A program made the translations under genes and the position numbers. Source: Planctomycetaceae bacterium (GTDB lineage Bacteria > Planctomycetota > Planctomycetia > Planctomycetales > Planctomycetaceae). From it: a stretch of DNA of 58,145 nucleotides. Location: the NCBI GenBank assembly GCA_029259815.1, contig JAJDEJ010000231.1, positions 1 to 58,145 of the forward strand. The letters run 5' to 3'. The notes under the pieces were generated by a model that saw only the letters and a program-made list of their open reading frames with translations, was not told the origin of the DNA and searched no databases. Numbering within the stretch: position 1 is the first letter of the stretch; each line of letters starts with the position of its first letter. This document shows positions 38,396 to 47,270 of this stretch, piece after piece.

Positions 38396-39604
38396 ATGCC
38401 CGATTTCGCGTACACAGCTCGCAATGCCAGCGGGCGAGACATCACAGGCCTCGCCTCTGCGGAGACGAAGCGCGATGTGCTCGCCATGCTCACCGAGCGT
38501 GCGCTGTTCCCGATCAAAGTCGAAGAAGCAAGGGCCAAGGGAGCCGGCTGGGCCATCAAGCGACCGATCAAAGCCGAAGTCCTCGCCGCGACGCTCACAC
38601 AACTGTCCGACCTGTTAGAGAACGGCGTCCCCCTGATGCGGTCACTCGAAGTCCTCGCCGAGCAGGCAACTCACCCGCGGCTCGGCGAAGTGTTGGACAA
38701 GATCCGGGCCAGCGTCGCTGAAGGGCAACAACTCAACGAAGCGATGGCCGCTCACAAGGACGTGTTCAACGAACTGACAATCAACATTGTCCGTGCCGGC
38801 ACCGAAGGCGCATTTCTCGAAGAGTCACTCAGGCAGACGGCCGAGTTTCTCGAACGACAGGAGGAACTCCGCAGTCGCGTCCGGGGTGCGATGGCGTATC
38901 CGGCGTTCCTCGCGATGGCCGGCTCGATCGTGACCGTGGTTCTGATTGTGTTTTTCGTGCCGAAGTTCGCTGAGATTTTCGCTCAACAGGAAGAGCAGGG
39001 CACTCTGCCCGGACCGACGATCGCACTGTTGTTCCTCAGCGACACGCTAGGCAAGTTCGGCATCTTCATTCTCGCAGCATTCGTGGGACTCGTGATTCTG
39101 ATTCGCAAGTGGGCAGTCACTCCCGACGGTCGTCGGTTCATCGACCAATGGAAGATCAAGCTGCCCCTCTTCGGGCCGATCTTTTTGAACGGAGCCGTCT
39201 CACGTTTCTGCCGTATCCTGGGCACACTCCTTCGCAACGGCGTCCCTTTGATCAAGGCTCTCGACATCAGCAGCGAGTCATCCGGCAACGTTGTGCTGGG
39301 GCAGGCCATCCGAGAGTCCGCTGAGAATGTGTCATCGGGTGAGTCACTCTCCGCACCTCTCGCGAGTTGCGGTTTGCTGCCGTCCAACGTGATGGCGATG
39401 ATCGCCGTCGCTGAGGAATCCAACAATTTGGAGAACGTCCTCAACAACGTGGCGGAGGGAATCGATCGCAAGATCAGCCGTCAACTCGATACGATGGTGC
39501 GACTGATTGAGCCGGCTCTGTTAATGGTGATGGGCAGCGCAGTGCTGTTCGTGATCTCGGCACTGCTCCTCCCCGTGTTCGAAATGAGCACCAATATGGG
39601 CTAA
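38396..39604 (+). CDS. gspF: type II secretion inner-membrane platform protein GspF
   Basis: 402 residues, standard length. It shows the two T2SSF domains, each with a helical cytoplasmic part and hydrophobic segments (around 170-200, 220-240 and 375-395). The family pattern is seen in LSDLLENGVPLMRSLEVLAEQ and, repeated in the second half, LGTLLRNGVPLIKALDISSE. The N-terminus MPDFAYTARNASGRDITG is typical. It forms the platform on which GspE acts. Confidence 0.96.
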   Translation: MPDFAYTARNASGRDITGLASAETKRDVLAMLTERALFPIKVEEARAKGAGWAIKRPIKAEVLAATLTQLSDLLENGVPLMRSLEVLAEQATHPRLGEVLDKIRASVAEGQQLNEAMAAHKDVFNELTINIVRAGTEGAFLEESLRQTAEFLERQEELRSRVRGAMAYPAFLAMAGSIVTVVLIVFFVPKFAEIFAQQEEQGTLPGPTIALLFLSDTLGKFGIFILAAFVGLVILIRKWAVTPDGRRFIDQWKIKLPLFGPIFLNGAVSRFCRILGTLLRNGVPLIKALDISSESSGNVVLGQAIRESAENVSSGESLSAPLASCGLLPSNVMAMIAVAEESNNLENVLNNVAEGIDRKISRQLDTMVRLIEPALLMVMGSAVLFVISALLLPVFEMSTNMG

Positions 39605-39616
39605 TGAAAAAACATC

Positions 39617-39637
39617 CTCAGCGAAGGGTTCGCTGAG
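39617..39637 (+). promoter_or_regulatory. intercistronic hairpin between gspF and gspG
   Basis: A perfect 9-bp stem CTCAGCGAA / TTCGCTGAG with a GGG loop, 12 bp after the gspF stop and 88 bp before gspG. There is no U-tract, so RNA processing or stabilisation is more likely than termination. Confidence 0.55.
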
Positions 39638-39725
39638 ACATCCATGAGTCACTTTGATCAGAATTGAACGAACTCCCGACAACGGAGACGGAGTTCGTCC
39701 GGAATCAGACCCGAAAGGAAATATT

Positions 39726-40301
39726 ATGCACAGACCAACAAGACACACTAAACGTTTCTCAACCCGTCACGGCTTCACGCTCACCGAATTGTTGATCGTG
39801 ATGGCGATTCTCGTACTGCTGGTGTCGATGGTCGGACCGCGACTGTTGGGCAGCAAAAAGAAAGCTGACATCAACGCGACCAAGACTCAAATCGGTATGT
39901 TCCAAGCTGCGCTCGAGCGGTACGCCATCGATGTCAATCGTTTCCCCAACACCGAAGAAGGCCTCGATGCCCTTGTGACAGAGCCGGGTGATTCTGACCG
40001 AGGCGACTCTGACAGCGAAAGCAGCAGTAGCAGCAGCACGTCGTGGGACGGCCCGTACCTCAAGCAAAACACGCTCCCCAATGACCCCTGGGGCAACAGC
40101 TATGGGTACGAGTTCCCGCCCAAACACAGCAAGAGCGAGCAACCGGAAATCTGGTCCTTTGGTCCCGATGGCGAAGAGGACACGGATGATGACATCCTCA
40201 GTTGGACGGGCGACCGTGACGGCGATGAAGGTGGCGACGGCGGATCGTTTGATGACGATCGCTCCTCAGCGGAAACCGCGTCTACGTTTGGCGACGAATA
40301 A
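39726..40301 (+). CDS. gspG: major pseudopilin GspG
   Basis: 191 residues from the ATG at 39726, which follows AAAGGAA; an in-frame ATG at 39654 would add a long leader. The prepilin cleavage site is Gly16/Phe17 with Glu21 at mature position +5 (GFTLTELLIVMAILVLLV). The GspG core PNTEEGLDALV and YLKQNTLPNDPWGNSYGYEFPP are family signatures, the latter near the Ca2+-binding loop. An unusual acidic/serine insertion (DSDRGDSDSESSSSSS) and an Asp-rich tail extend it beyond the usual 140 residues. It builds the pseudopilus. Confidence 0.95.
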   Translation: MHRPTRHTKRFSTRHGFTLTELLIVMAILVLLVSMVGPRLLGSKKKADINATKTQIGMFQAALERYAIDVNRFPNTEEGLDALVTEPGDSDRGDSDSESSSSSSTSWDGPYLKQNTLPNDPWGNSYGYEFPPKHSKSEQPEIWSFGPDGEEDTDDDILSWTGDRDGDEGGDGGSFDDDRSSAETASTFGDE

Positions 40302-40314
40302 CCAGAAGTTTCCA

Positions 40315-40354
40315 CACGCGTCTCCGCCCGCCGCGTGGCAGCCGAGACGCGTTT
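40315..40354 (+). terminator. stem-loop with U-run after gspG
   Basis: A 9-bp perfect stem ACGCGTCTC (40315-40323) / GAGACGCGT (40343-40351) ending in TTTT. It lies between gspG and gspH and is a likely partial terminator or attenuator that would make gspG transcripts more abundant than the rest. Confidence 0.6.
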
Positions 40355-40372
40355 TCATGCGCCCAGTGATCC

Positions 40373-41137
40373 ATGCAGCGTCAACATCCTCACTCACGAT
40401 TGAACATATCGCGACGACAGTTGCGAGTGCACGGCTTCACGCTTGTGGAGCTGATGATCGTATGCGGATTACTCGCGGCGATCGCAGCGATCAGCTGGCC
40501 GTCCGTCCGCAATTCATTGGCCAAGAGCCGGTTGAAGAAAGCCGCCTCAGACATTCGGACCACATTCGGTCGCACACGCAATGACGCCATCCAGAAGGGG
40601 CAGTCCTTCATCGTCCGGTACGAGATGGACGGTCGAAAGTATCGCATCGAACGCTGGACTGGACGTGACCCCGCTGAGATCGACGAGTTAGACGCAGTGC
40701 CCGACAACCTGACCGACGAGCCCTCCTTCACCGGCGAATCGTCGTTCGAAGAAGAACTTAACTTTGAGCCGATTGAGAAAGAGCTGCCCGAAGGTGTACG
40801 ATTCCTCTCGGGGGATGATGCATCGCTCGACTCCCTCAATGAGAGGCTCACGAGTGTCGGTGACTCGTTCGCCAGTGACGAGTTCCTGCCGTCCAGGACG
40901 CCGGAGTCGACCGAATGGTCGGAGCCAGTCGTGTTTCACGCCAATGGACGGACCGATAACGCACGGCTGCGGATCATCAATCAACGGGACTTCTTCATCG
41001 ACCTGTCGCTACGAGGTCTGACAGGGATCGTGACCTCGACCCCACCGGCGAGAATGTTGAACGAAGATGAGGGTGGCAGCCTGCTGAACGATGGGGCCGA
41101 CATATCTCTGCCTCCGACGGAGGCACGCCAGCCATGA
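40373..41137 (+). CDS. gspH: minor pseudopilin GspH-like
   Basis: 254 residues. Prepilin motif GFTLVELMIV with cleavage at Gly21/Phe22 and Glu at +5. The mature part begins with the usual long helix (RLKKAASDIRTTFGRTRNDAIQKGQSFIVRYEMDGRKYRIE), the GspH/FimT pattern. It is longer than typical GspH, with an acidic loop (about 115-175). The stop overlaps gspI by 4 nt. Confidence 0.85.
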   Translation: MQRQHPHSRLNISRRQLRVHGFTLVELMIVCGLLAAIAAISWPSVRNSLAKSRLKKAASDIRTTFGRTRNDAIQKGQSFIVRYEMDGRKYRIERWTGRDPAEIDELDAVPDNLTDEPSFTGESSFEEELNFEPIEKELPEGVRFLSGDDASLDSLNERLTSVGDSFASDEFLPSRTPESTEWSEPVVFHANGRTDNARLRIINQRDFFIDLSLRGLTGIVTSTPPARMLNEDEGGSLLNDGADISLPPTEARQP

Positions 41138-41739
41138 CGCGATTGCCACGCAAGCACGCTACGCCACAGAGACAACGCTTGGGCTTCTCGCTGATCGAGG
41201 TGATCCTGGCGACCGCCATCCTGATGGGAAGTGTGGTCGTGTTGGGTGAACTGGCCGGCATTGGTCGACGACAGGCCCAGCGCGGTCGTGATCTGGCGGA
41301 AGCCCACGACCGTTGCGAGCTGCTACTGAATGAGCTGCTCCTTGGACAGCGACCACTCACACCTGCCGAACAGGAGCCACTCCTTGAGCAGATCGATGTG
41401 TCTGAACAAGCTGACATCGAATTCGGCAAGGAGCTATTCGACGAATCCGATCCGTTCGCTCCTCGTGAAGATGAAAGAGACGCTCTCACAACGGGCAGCA
41501 CCCTCACGGACGAGGAAACGGACTGGCTGTATTCGCTGTACGTCGAACCGCTGAGCGAACGTCCGGGCCTCGCTTTGCTGCGAGTGAGCGTCGAGCAATC
41601 TCCGGAGAAGTTTCCTCGTCCCGTCAGCTTCGTGTTGTCACGCTGGATTGAAGATCCGTCGCCGGTTGATGAGAGCGAACTGGAGTCAGCAAATGGTCCG
41701 CGCGTTTTCACAGCGACTCAGGGAGGGCAGTTCCCATGA
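41134..41739 (+). CDS. gspI: minor pseudopilin GspI-like
   Basis: 201 residues. Prepilin motif GFSLIEVILATAIL, cleavage at Gly17/Phe18, Glu at +5. The mature region is short and acidic, as for minor pseudopilins that form the pseudopilus tip (GspI-J-K). The start ATGA overlaps the gspH stop, and the stop overlaps gspJ. Confidence 0.82.
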   Translation: MTRLPRKHATPQRQRLGFSLIEVILATAILMGSVVVLGELAGIGRRQAQRGRDLAEAHDRCELLLNELLLGQRPLTPAEQEPLLEQIDVSEQADIEFGKELFDESDPFAPREDERDALTTGSTLTDEETDWLYSLYVEPLSERPGLALLRVSVEQSPEKFPRPVSFVLSRWIEDPSPVDESELESANGPRVFTATQGGQFP

Positions 41740-42956
41740 GACGCACCCCCATAAGACGCCCTGTGGTCCAGGTTTCTGACTCGCGGCGATCAGGGTACAC
41801 GCTCGTCGAGATGCTGATCGCTTCGATTCTGGTTGCGACGCTAATGGCGACCGTCTGGAACCTGACATCACTCTATTCGGGTTTTCTGACAGCTGGTCGT
41901 GCGCAGGCGGAAGAGCAGCAGTTGGCGAGGTCGCTGATCGACATCATCTCCGCAGACCTGCATGCTTTGATCCCCGACAGAGCGGGCGACACTTCGATCA
42001 GCACGGCTGCTCCCCTGCCCACGAGAGAACCGACCGACTTTCCCGGTCTCGATGATCGGTTGAGGAGTGAGGACGAGTTGTCTGATGGGTCAATGTCCTC
42101 ACCCGGATTCCGCAACCTGTTCGGACTCGACGCAGGCGAACAATTGCTGCCGACCTTCGACGTGCGTGGCCGCGCTCACACGTTGACCCTGACGATCGCG
42201 GATGCCGAACCGCAAATCGAACTCTTCCCTGTCGATGAGGAGACCGGTGAACCTCTGATGGAGGATTCGCTCCCGCTCGACACGACCAGCATGTCAGCGG
42301 GGGCAGATGCACTGCCCGGTCCGCCGCGGGCTCCCGAATACCGACGAATCGTGTACCATTTCGTGCCGCCTCGCATCGTCGAAACTGTGAGTGAGGATTC
42401 CCCCTTGCCGGGATTGTATCGCTATGAAGTTCCCATCGAACACCTGGGGCTATTGACGCTCAACGACGAAGTCCCTGGTGCAAACTCACTGACCGGTGAG
42501 ACGAAGTTCGGCGACCTGATTGAAATGTTAACCGAGCAAGGCCTGACATCTCTCAAAGAGGAACACGTGCCCGAGGTGGTAGGCTGCGAGTTCGAGTATC
42601 TCACCGACTTTGGCTGGGAGTCATCCTGGTCGCCGCACGAGGATGGTCGTCCACTCAAGGCGATTCGCATCCGCCTGCGACTCCTCTCGCCCGAAGAGCA
42701 CCAGGAGTTGATGACGTCGCTGGGTTTTACGGAAGAGCCCGAAGACACGGACCAGTCTGTTTCCGAAGTGCCCCTGGAGTTGGCGGGCGGCTTCGATACA
42801 GATGAAGATCCGTTTGTGGAATTTGAGGCGAGGACGTTCGAGCGGACCATCCTGATGAGTGCTCCGCAACCTTTGACACTCGGGAAGGATGAAGGAACGA
42901 GTTTCAGACAGGGGACTGCGACATCCTCAGCTCCGATATTCGGGGGTCAGCCATGA
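41736..42956 (+). CDS. gspJ: minor pseudopilin GspJ-like
   Basis: 406 residues, about twice the usual GspJ length. Prepilin motif GYTLVEMLIASILVATLMA with Gly20/Tyr21 cleavage and Glu at +5. A long Asp/Glu-rich insertion in the middle and tail (for example EEPEDTDQSVSEVP) accounts for the size. A GspJ-like strand pattern GWESSWSPHEDGRPLKAIRI lies near 290-310. Coupled by 4-nt overlaps to gspI and gspK. Confidence 0.8.
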   Translation: MRRTPIRRPVVQVSDSRRSGYTLVEMLIASILVATLMATVWNLTSLYSGFLTAGRAQAEEQQLARSLIDIISADLHALIPDRAGDTSISTAAPLPTREPTDFPGLDDRLRSEDELSDGSMSSPGFRNLFGLDAGEQLLPTFDVRGRAHTLTLTIADAEPQIELFPVDEETGEPLMEDSLPLDTTSMSAGADALPGPPRAPEYRRIVYHFVPPRIVETVSEDSPLPGLYRYEVPIEHLGLLTLNDEVPGANSLTGETKFGDLIEMLTEQGLTSLKEEHVPEVVGCEFEYLTDFGWESSWSPHEDGRPLKAIRIRLRLLSPEEHQELMTSLGFTEEPEDTDQSVSEVPLELAGGFDTDEDPFVEFEARTFERTILMSAPQPLTLGKDEGTSFRQGTATSSAPIFGGQP

Positions 42957-44551
42957 GACAGTTTCTCCCACGAACGATGTCTCGCGATGATCGCAGACGA
43001 GGGTTCGTGCTGATCGTGGTGATGGTGCTTGTGATCTCCGTCGCTTTCGCGGGTTTCTCATTCGTGGAGACTATGACGAATGAGTATCGCGCGGTCCACA
43101 TCAACGGCGACCTTCTCGAAGCAGAGCAAGCCTTGGCTTCGGCGGACGTGATGCTCCGGCAGTTCATCGGGCTATCGAGAGAACAGCGGACTGCAGCCGG
43201 TGGGTGGGACAACAACCCGGAGCAGTTCCAAGAACAGATCATTGAGGCGACCATCGAGGAGGAGTCAGAAGAGACTGATCCATTGAAATGGCGATTCACT
43301 ATTGTCTCGCCCCCCCAAAGCGAGCAGATGAACGTCCTGGACACATCGGGCGTCCGCTTTGGCCTGGAGAACGAGTCGGCCAAACTGAATCTCGGCAACT
43401 TGATCAATCTCGATCGGCTGCAACCTCAGGGGGGGCGTTTGGCCCTCATGAACTTGCCCGGCATGACTGAGGTCGCGGCGGACAGCATCATGGACTGGAT
43501 TGACGCGGACGATCTGCCCCGCGAGTTTGGCGCCGAGTCGGAGTTCTATCGGGAGTTGCCCAACCCTTACTGGCCCCGCAACAGTCTGCCGACAACTCTC
43601 GATGAGCTACTGCTGGTGCGAGGTGTGCAGCGTGCGCTCCTGTTTGGCCCGGACCAGAATCACAACTTTCGTGTCGACGAGGATGAACGACAGGCAGAAC
43701 AACTCTTGCATCAGATGGCTCTCCTGGAGGAGGACACACAGGCTGCCGGCAAGGGATGGGCCGACTTCGTGACGCTGCACAGTGCGGAGAGAAATGTCGA
43801 TCGATTTGGTAAGCCGCGGATCGATCTCAATCACGACGACCTCCGTCAGCTGCACACGGACTTGTCTGATGTCTTCCCCCCCGAGACCGTGGAGTTCATG
43901 ATCCGTTGGCGGCAATTCGGCCCGGGTCCTACGGAGGAGTCAAGTCCTGCTGCAAGCACTTCAGCGGATCTGTCGACTCCGCCGCAGTTCCTGTTTCGAT
44001 CAGTGTTGGACATCGTCGATGCTCACACCTTTGCGGCAGCGACCCCTGTTCCGGTGACCGTCGTTAGCCCAGTGACGTTGTCGTCGTACGAGGAGCTGGC
44101 ATCGCTGCTCGATCACACGACGGTCCACCCGGAAGTGGTCCTGCGAAATCGAATTAATGTCAATCTGGCTTCACAGAATGTCTTGCGATCGATTCCCGCT
44201 CTGACAGACGAACTGATCGATCAACTCCTCAATCGGCGGGAGACATTGGATGTTGAGGCGATGCAGACTCCGGCATGGCTATTGACCGAGCAAGTACTGT
44301 CGCTGGAAACATTCAAAGCGGTTCTGCCGTTCGTGACGGCAGGGGGCGACGTGTTTCGGGCACAAGTCGTCGCCTGGCGGCCCATCGGAGGGCCCTATCG
44401 GCGGGTTGAGTTCCTGATTAATGGTGCAACAGACCCTGTGGGACGAATACGCTGGAAGGACCTCTCTGCATTCGGTGTCGGCTTTCCGTTGTCGTCGTTG
44501 TCCACAAAGGGATCGAAATCCTCCTTCGTCAATGACGGTCTCGGACCATAG
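42953..44551 (+). CDS. gspK: minor pseudopilin GspK
   Basis: 532 residues, larger than the roughly 320 usual for GspK. The leader RRRGFVLIVVMVLVISVAFA is cleaved at Gly17/Phe18 and, as expected for GspK, has no Glu at +5. A large alpha-helical insertion domain follows with GspK-like helix-hairpin-helix patterns: NLPGMTEVAADSIMDWIDADD and RINVNLASQNVLRSIPALTDELIDQLLNRRE. It caps the pseudopilus tip. Ends 58 bp before gspL. Confidence 0.88.
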   Translation: MRQFLPRTMSRDDRRRGFVLIVVMVLVISVAFAGFSFVETMTNEYRAVHINGDLLEAEQALASADVMLRQFIGLSREQRTAAGGWDNNPEQFQEQIIEATIEEESEETDPLKWRFTIVSPPQSEQMNVLDTSGVRFGLENESAKLNLGNLINLDRLQPQGGRLALMNLPGMTEVAADSIMDWIDADDLPREFGAESEFYRELPNPYWPRNSLPTTLDELLLVRGVQRALLFGPDQNHNFRVDEDERQAEQLLHQMALLEEDTQAAGKGWADFVTLHSAERNVDRFGKPRIDLNHDDLRQLHTDLSDVFPPETVEFMIRWRQFGPGPTEESSPAASTSADLSTPPQFLFRSVLDIVDAHTFAAATPVPVTVVSPVTLSSYEELASLLDHTTVHPEVVLRNRINVNLASQNVLRSIPALTDELIDQLLNRRETLDVEAMQTPAWLLTEQVLSLETFKAVLPFVTAGGDVFRAQVVAWRPIGGPYRRVEFLINGATDPVGRIRWKDLSAFGVGFPLSSLSTKGSKSSFVNDGLGP

Positions 44552-44609
44552 TTGAGGATCCGAGTCGCCACCATCTCTCTCACTCTTCTGTCTTGTCTGG
44601 CTGTGAGAC

Positions 44610-46151
44610 ATGCCCAAAGTTGTTGCCATTGATCGCACGGAGAATCACCTCCGTTATGTACTCGCTGATGTCGGTGCGCGCGGCAAGGTGGTGGTGCAGG
44701 CGGTCGAATCACTCAGTGTTGACGCGGACACAGAGTCAGTGCCACAGCAGTTGGGCGAGCAGTTGCGTGTGAGCCTGGCAAAACACAAGGCATCAAAGGC
44801 ACAGGTCATTTTGGGGGTCGGTCGCGGAGCGCTGGAGACGGTCGAGTTCACGGTGCCGACCGCGGAAGAGACCGAGTTGCCTGACATGGTCCGCAACCTG
44901 GCAATGCGAAATCTGAGCAGCATCAGCGAAGACTCACCCCTCGACTTTCTGGCGTCGCTCCCGAAGGAGGACGGTTCGCGGAATGTCAACGCGATGACGC
45001 TCCGCGAGGAAGTTCGTCGTGAGCTGCAAACATTGACCGAAGCAGCCCAGTTGGCGGCCGCCCGCATTCTTGTGCGTCCTCACGAACTGCGTGCATTCGC
45101 AACGGTTGAGGAATCAGCATCAGAAGTGATGCTCCTTGTGAGCCGATCGGATCAGATGGCTGACGTCCTGTTGCTGCACCCACAGGGGACGGCACTGTCC
45201 CGTTCGATCCGTCTGCCTGAATCAACGTCTGCCGCCAAGTCAGCTGAGTTAGCCGTCAATGAGATTCGACGCACCCTGTTTTCTTTGCCGGTCGACGACT
45301 TTGACGCGACGCAGATCGATCAGATTCTCCTCCTCTGCAGTGAACAGGAGTTCCCACACCTCTCCACCGAGTTAGGGACGGCGCTTGACGCGCGGGTGCA
45401 ACGTCGTGATCCGTTCGCTCATGAGGGGGTCACATGCGATTTGGATGTCGCGCAGCGTTCGCAGTTTGCACCGCTCGTCGGCATGCTGGTCAACGAGATT
45501 CGCGATCAGCATCCAATTGACTTTCTAAACCCGCGCAAGCCACCCGCCCCGGTCAATCGTCGCAAGGCCATTTTGAGCGCCGTCACAGTGGCAGCCGTTG
45601 TCATTGGGGGAGGATGGTACTACGTCAATTCGCAGCTCGCCGAAATTGACGAAGAGAACGCCCGGTTAAGCACGCGGCTGAAGGATCTCAAAGACAGCGT
45701 CGAGAAAGTCGAGCCGAAGCTGGCACTCGCCAGGAGCCTTCTGTCGTGGGAACGATCACGCATCAGTTGGCTGGACGAGTTGCGTGACTTGACGCTCCGC
45801 ATGCCTTCCAGTCAAGACCTGACGGTGCAGCGGTTCTCAGCATCTGCCTCACGGGATGGGGGTGCGAACGTGACGTTTGGCGGCATCTCCCAGTCGCCCG
45901 CTTTTGTCAGCCAGATGGAAGACAGTCTGCGTGACAAGCATCATCTCCCCCGCACTCCCGGATTGCGAGAACGACAAAGTGGCGACCAAACGGTGTGGAC
46001 GTTCCAAACATCAATGTCCATCAACGCTCGCAAGGCGGATGAATACCTCAGCCATGTTCCACAGAAGGGTGGCAGGGTCAGCAGCGAAGCGGATGGCCCT
46101 GCGAACGCCGAACCGGGCCTTCCCGTTGGTCAGACCCGGCCACCCTTGTAG
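44610..46151 (+). CDS. gspL: GspL-like assembly protein (PilM/PilN-type)
   Basis: 513 residues. The cytoplasmic N-terminal actin-like fold begins KVVAIDRTENHLRYVLADV, and a single transmembrane helix lies near 320-338 (AVTVAAVVIGGGWYYV). The periplasmic part starts with a coiled coil (LAEIDEENARLSTRLKDLKDSVEK) and a ferredoxin-like domain, an arrangement seen in GspL and in PilM-PilN fusions. It recruits GspE to the membrane. The last 27 or so residues (from GGRVSSEADGPANAEPG) are encoded by intergenic repeat family B (46066-46149), which also supplies the stop, so the native C-terminus seems to have been replaced. Confidence 0.82.
   Translation: MPKVVAIDRTENHLRYVLADVGARGKVVVQAVESLSVDADTESVPQQLGEQLRVSLAKHKASKAQVILGVGRGALETVEFTVPTAEETELPDMVRNLAMRNLSSISEDSPLDFLASLPKEDGSRNVNAMTLREEVRRELQTLTEAAQLAAARILVRPHELRAFATVEESASEVMLLVSRSDQMADVLLLHPQGTALSRSIRLPESTSAAKSAELAVNEIRRTLFSLPVDDFDATQIDQILLLCSEQEFPHLSTELGTALDARVQRRDPFAHEGVTCDLDVAQRSQFAPLVGMLVNEIRDQHPIDFLNPRKPPAPVNRRKAILSAVTVAAVVIGGGWYYVNSQLAEIDEENARLSTRLKDLKDSVEKVEPKLALARSLLSWERSRISWLDELRDLTLRMPSSQDLTVQRFSASASRDGGANVTFGGISQSPAFVSQMEDSLRDKHHLPRTPGLRERQSGDQTVWTFQTSMSINARKADEYLSHVPQKGGRVSSEADGPANAEPGLPVGQTRPPL
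46066..46149 (+). repeat. intergenic repeat family B, copy 2, coding for the end of GspL
   Basis: Blocks GGTGGCAGGGTCAG, AGCGAAGCGGATGGCCCTGC and CCCGTTGGTCAGACCCGGCC. The ends AAGGGTGGC / GCCACCCTT form a terminal inverted repeat. It is shared with 12341-12420 and 57328-57412. Confidence 0.85.
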
Positions 46152-46200
46152 TGGGCTTTCAAACTGCCTCTCGTCACACATTCACCGCCGAACTCTGTTT

Positions 46201-47079
46201 ATGAAACTCAACCGTCAACAAGTCCTGCTGATTGTGCTCGCCGGCTTTGGGGTGCTGAGCGCGGGGGACTGGGTGTTGACCACCATGATTCAGGGGCCCC
46301 TGGACAAGCGAAAGGCCCGCACACGGGCGATCGAAAAAGAGATTGAGAAGCACGAGAAAACGCTCGCCGACGGAAGAAAGGCCGGGCAGTTCCTCGACGA
46401 GTGGCGCAAGCAGTCGCTGCCGGCGAACACGGAAGTCGCACGGTCACTGTACCGCTCCTGGCTGCTCGAACGTGTCAATGCCGCGAAGCTGTTATCCCCC
46501 ACGGTCGACTCACGCAGTCCGTCGAATCGCGGCCAATATCGGGTGCTGCCCTTCAGCCTGCGGGCGCGGGGCACGCTGGATCAGTTCGTGCAGTTCCTGT
46601 TCGACTTTTCCGAAGCAGGATTATTACATCGCGTGCAGTCTCTCGATTTGAACCCGGCCGGGTCATCAGGTTTCTTCGACATCACACTCAGCATCGAAGC
46701 TCTGATGATCCCCGGTGCGGAAGGAGACGAGTTGAACACCGAGCCGTCCGATTGGCTCGTCTCGGACTCCGTCGGCGACTACGACGTGATCAGCCGCCGC
46801 AACATCTTTGGAGTGGGGATGGCATTCGATCCGCGCCGTCAGACATTCGTGACTGCGATCACCCGCAGCAACGATCAGCCGCAGGTCTGGTTCAAGGTGC
46901 GGGATCACGACAAGACCTTGAAACTCCGAGAAGGCGACACGATCGATGTCGATGACTTCCAGGGCACGATCGCGGAGATTTTCGAGCAGGACGTCACGAT
47001 CGACGCCGACGGCGAACGCTGGCTGCTCTCGGTGGGCGACAGCCTGGCGGACGGATTTGCCGTTCCCCCTGAGCGGTAA
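46201..47079 (+). CDS. GspM/PilO-like protein with GspC-like C-terminal part
   Basis: 292 residues from the ATG at 46201. One N-terminal transmembrane helix (VLLIVLAGFGVLSAGDWVL) is followed by a coiled coil (KARTRAIEKEIEKHEKTLADG) and a PilO/GspM-like ferredoxin domain (YRVLPFSLRARGTLDQFVQFLFDFSEAG). After residue 195 comes a segment (DVISRRNIFGVGMAF) that recalls the GspC/PilP motif before the HR domain, then a small beta-barrel-like stretch to the end (VWFKVRDHDKTLKLREGDTID). It may thus combine GspM and GspC functions, linking the platform to the secretin. No separate gspC is present. Confidence 0.72.
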   Translation: MKLNRQQVLLIVLAGFGVLSAGDWVLTTMIQGPLDKRKARTRAIEKEIEKHEKTLADGRKAGQFLDEWRKQSLPANTEVARSLYRSWLLERVNAAKLLSPTVDSRSPSNRGQYRVLPFSLRARGTLDQFVQFLFDFSEAGLLHRVQSLDLNPAGSSGFFDITLSIEALMIPGAEGDELNTEPSDWLVSDSVGDYDVISRRNIFGVGMAFDPRRQTFVTAITRSNDQPQVWFKVRDHDKTLKLREGDTIDVDDFQGTIAEIFEQDVTIDADGERWLLSVGDSLADGFAVPPER

Positions 47080-47270
47080 TCTGACTTGCTTTTCTTATGA
47101 ACTCAGCACGCTTGAAGCGGCTGTCGACTGGCAGGAAACGCCGAAACTCACCGATATCCGGCCATTCCGCCCCCTTGGACGCCGGGTGGCGTCGCTGACC
47201 CATCGAGGATCGCGTACCTTTCGCGGCTCCTCATCCCGATTCACTCCATCCCCTTCTCAGGGAATTCTCT

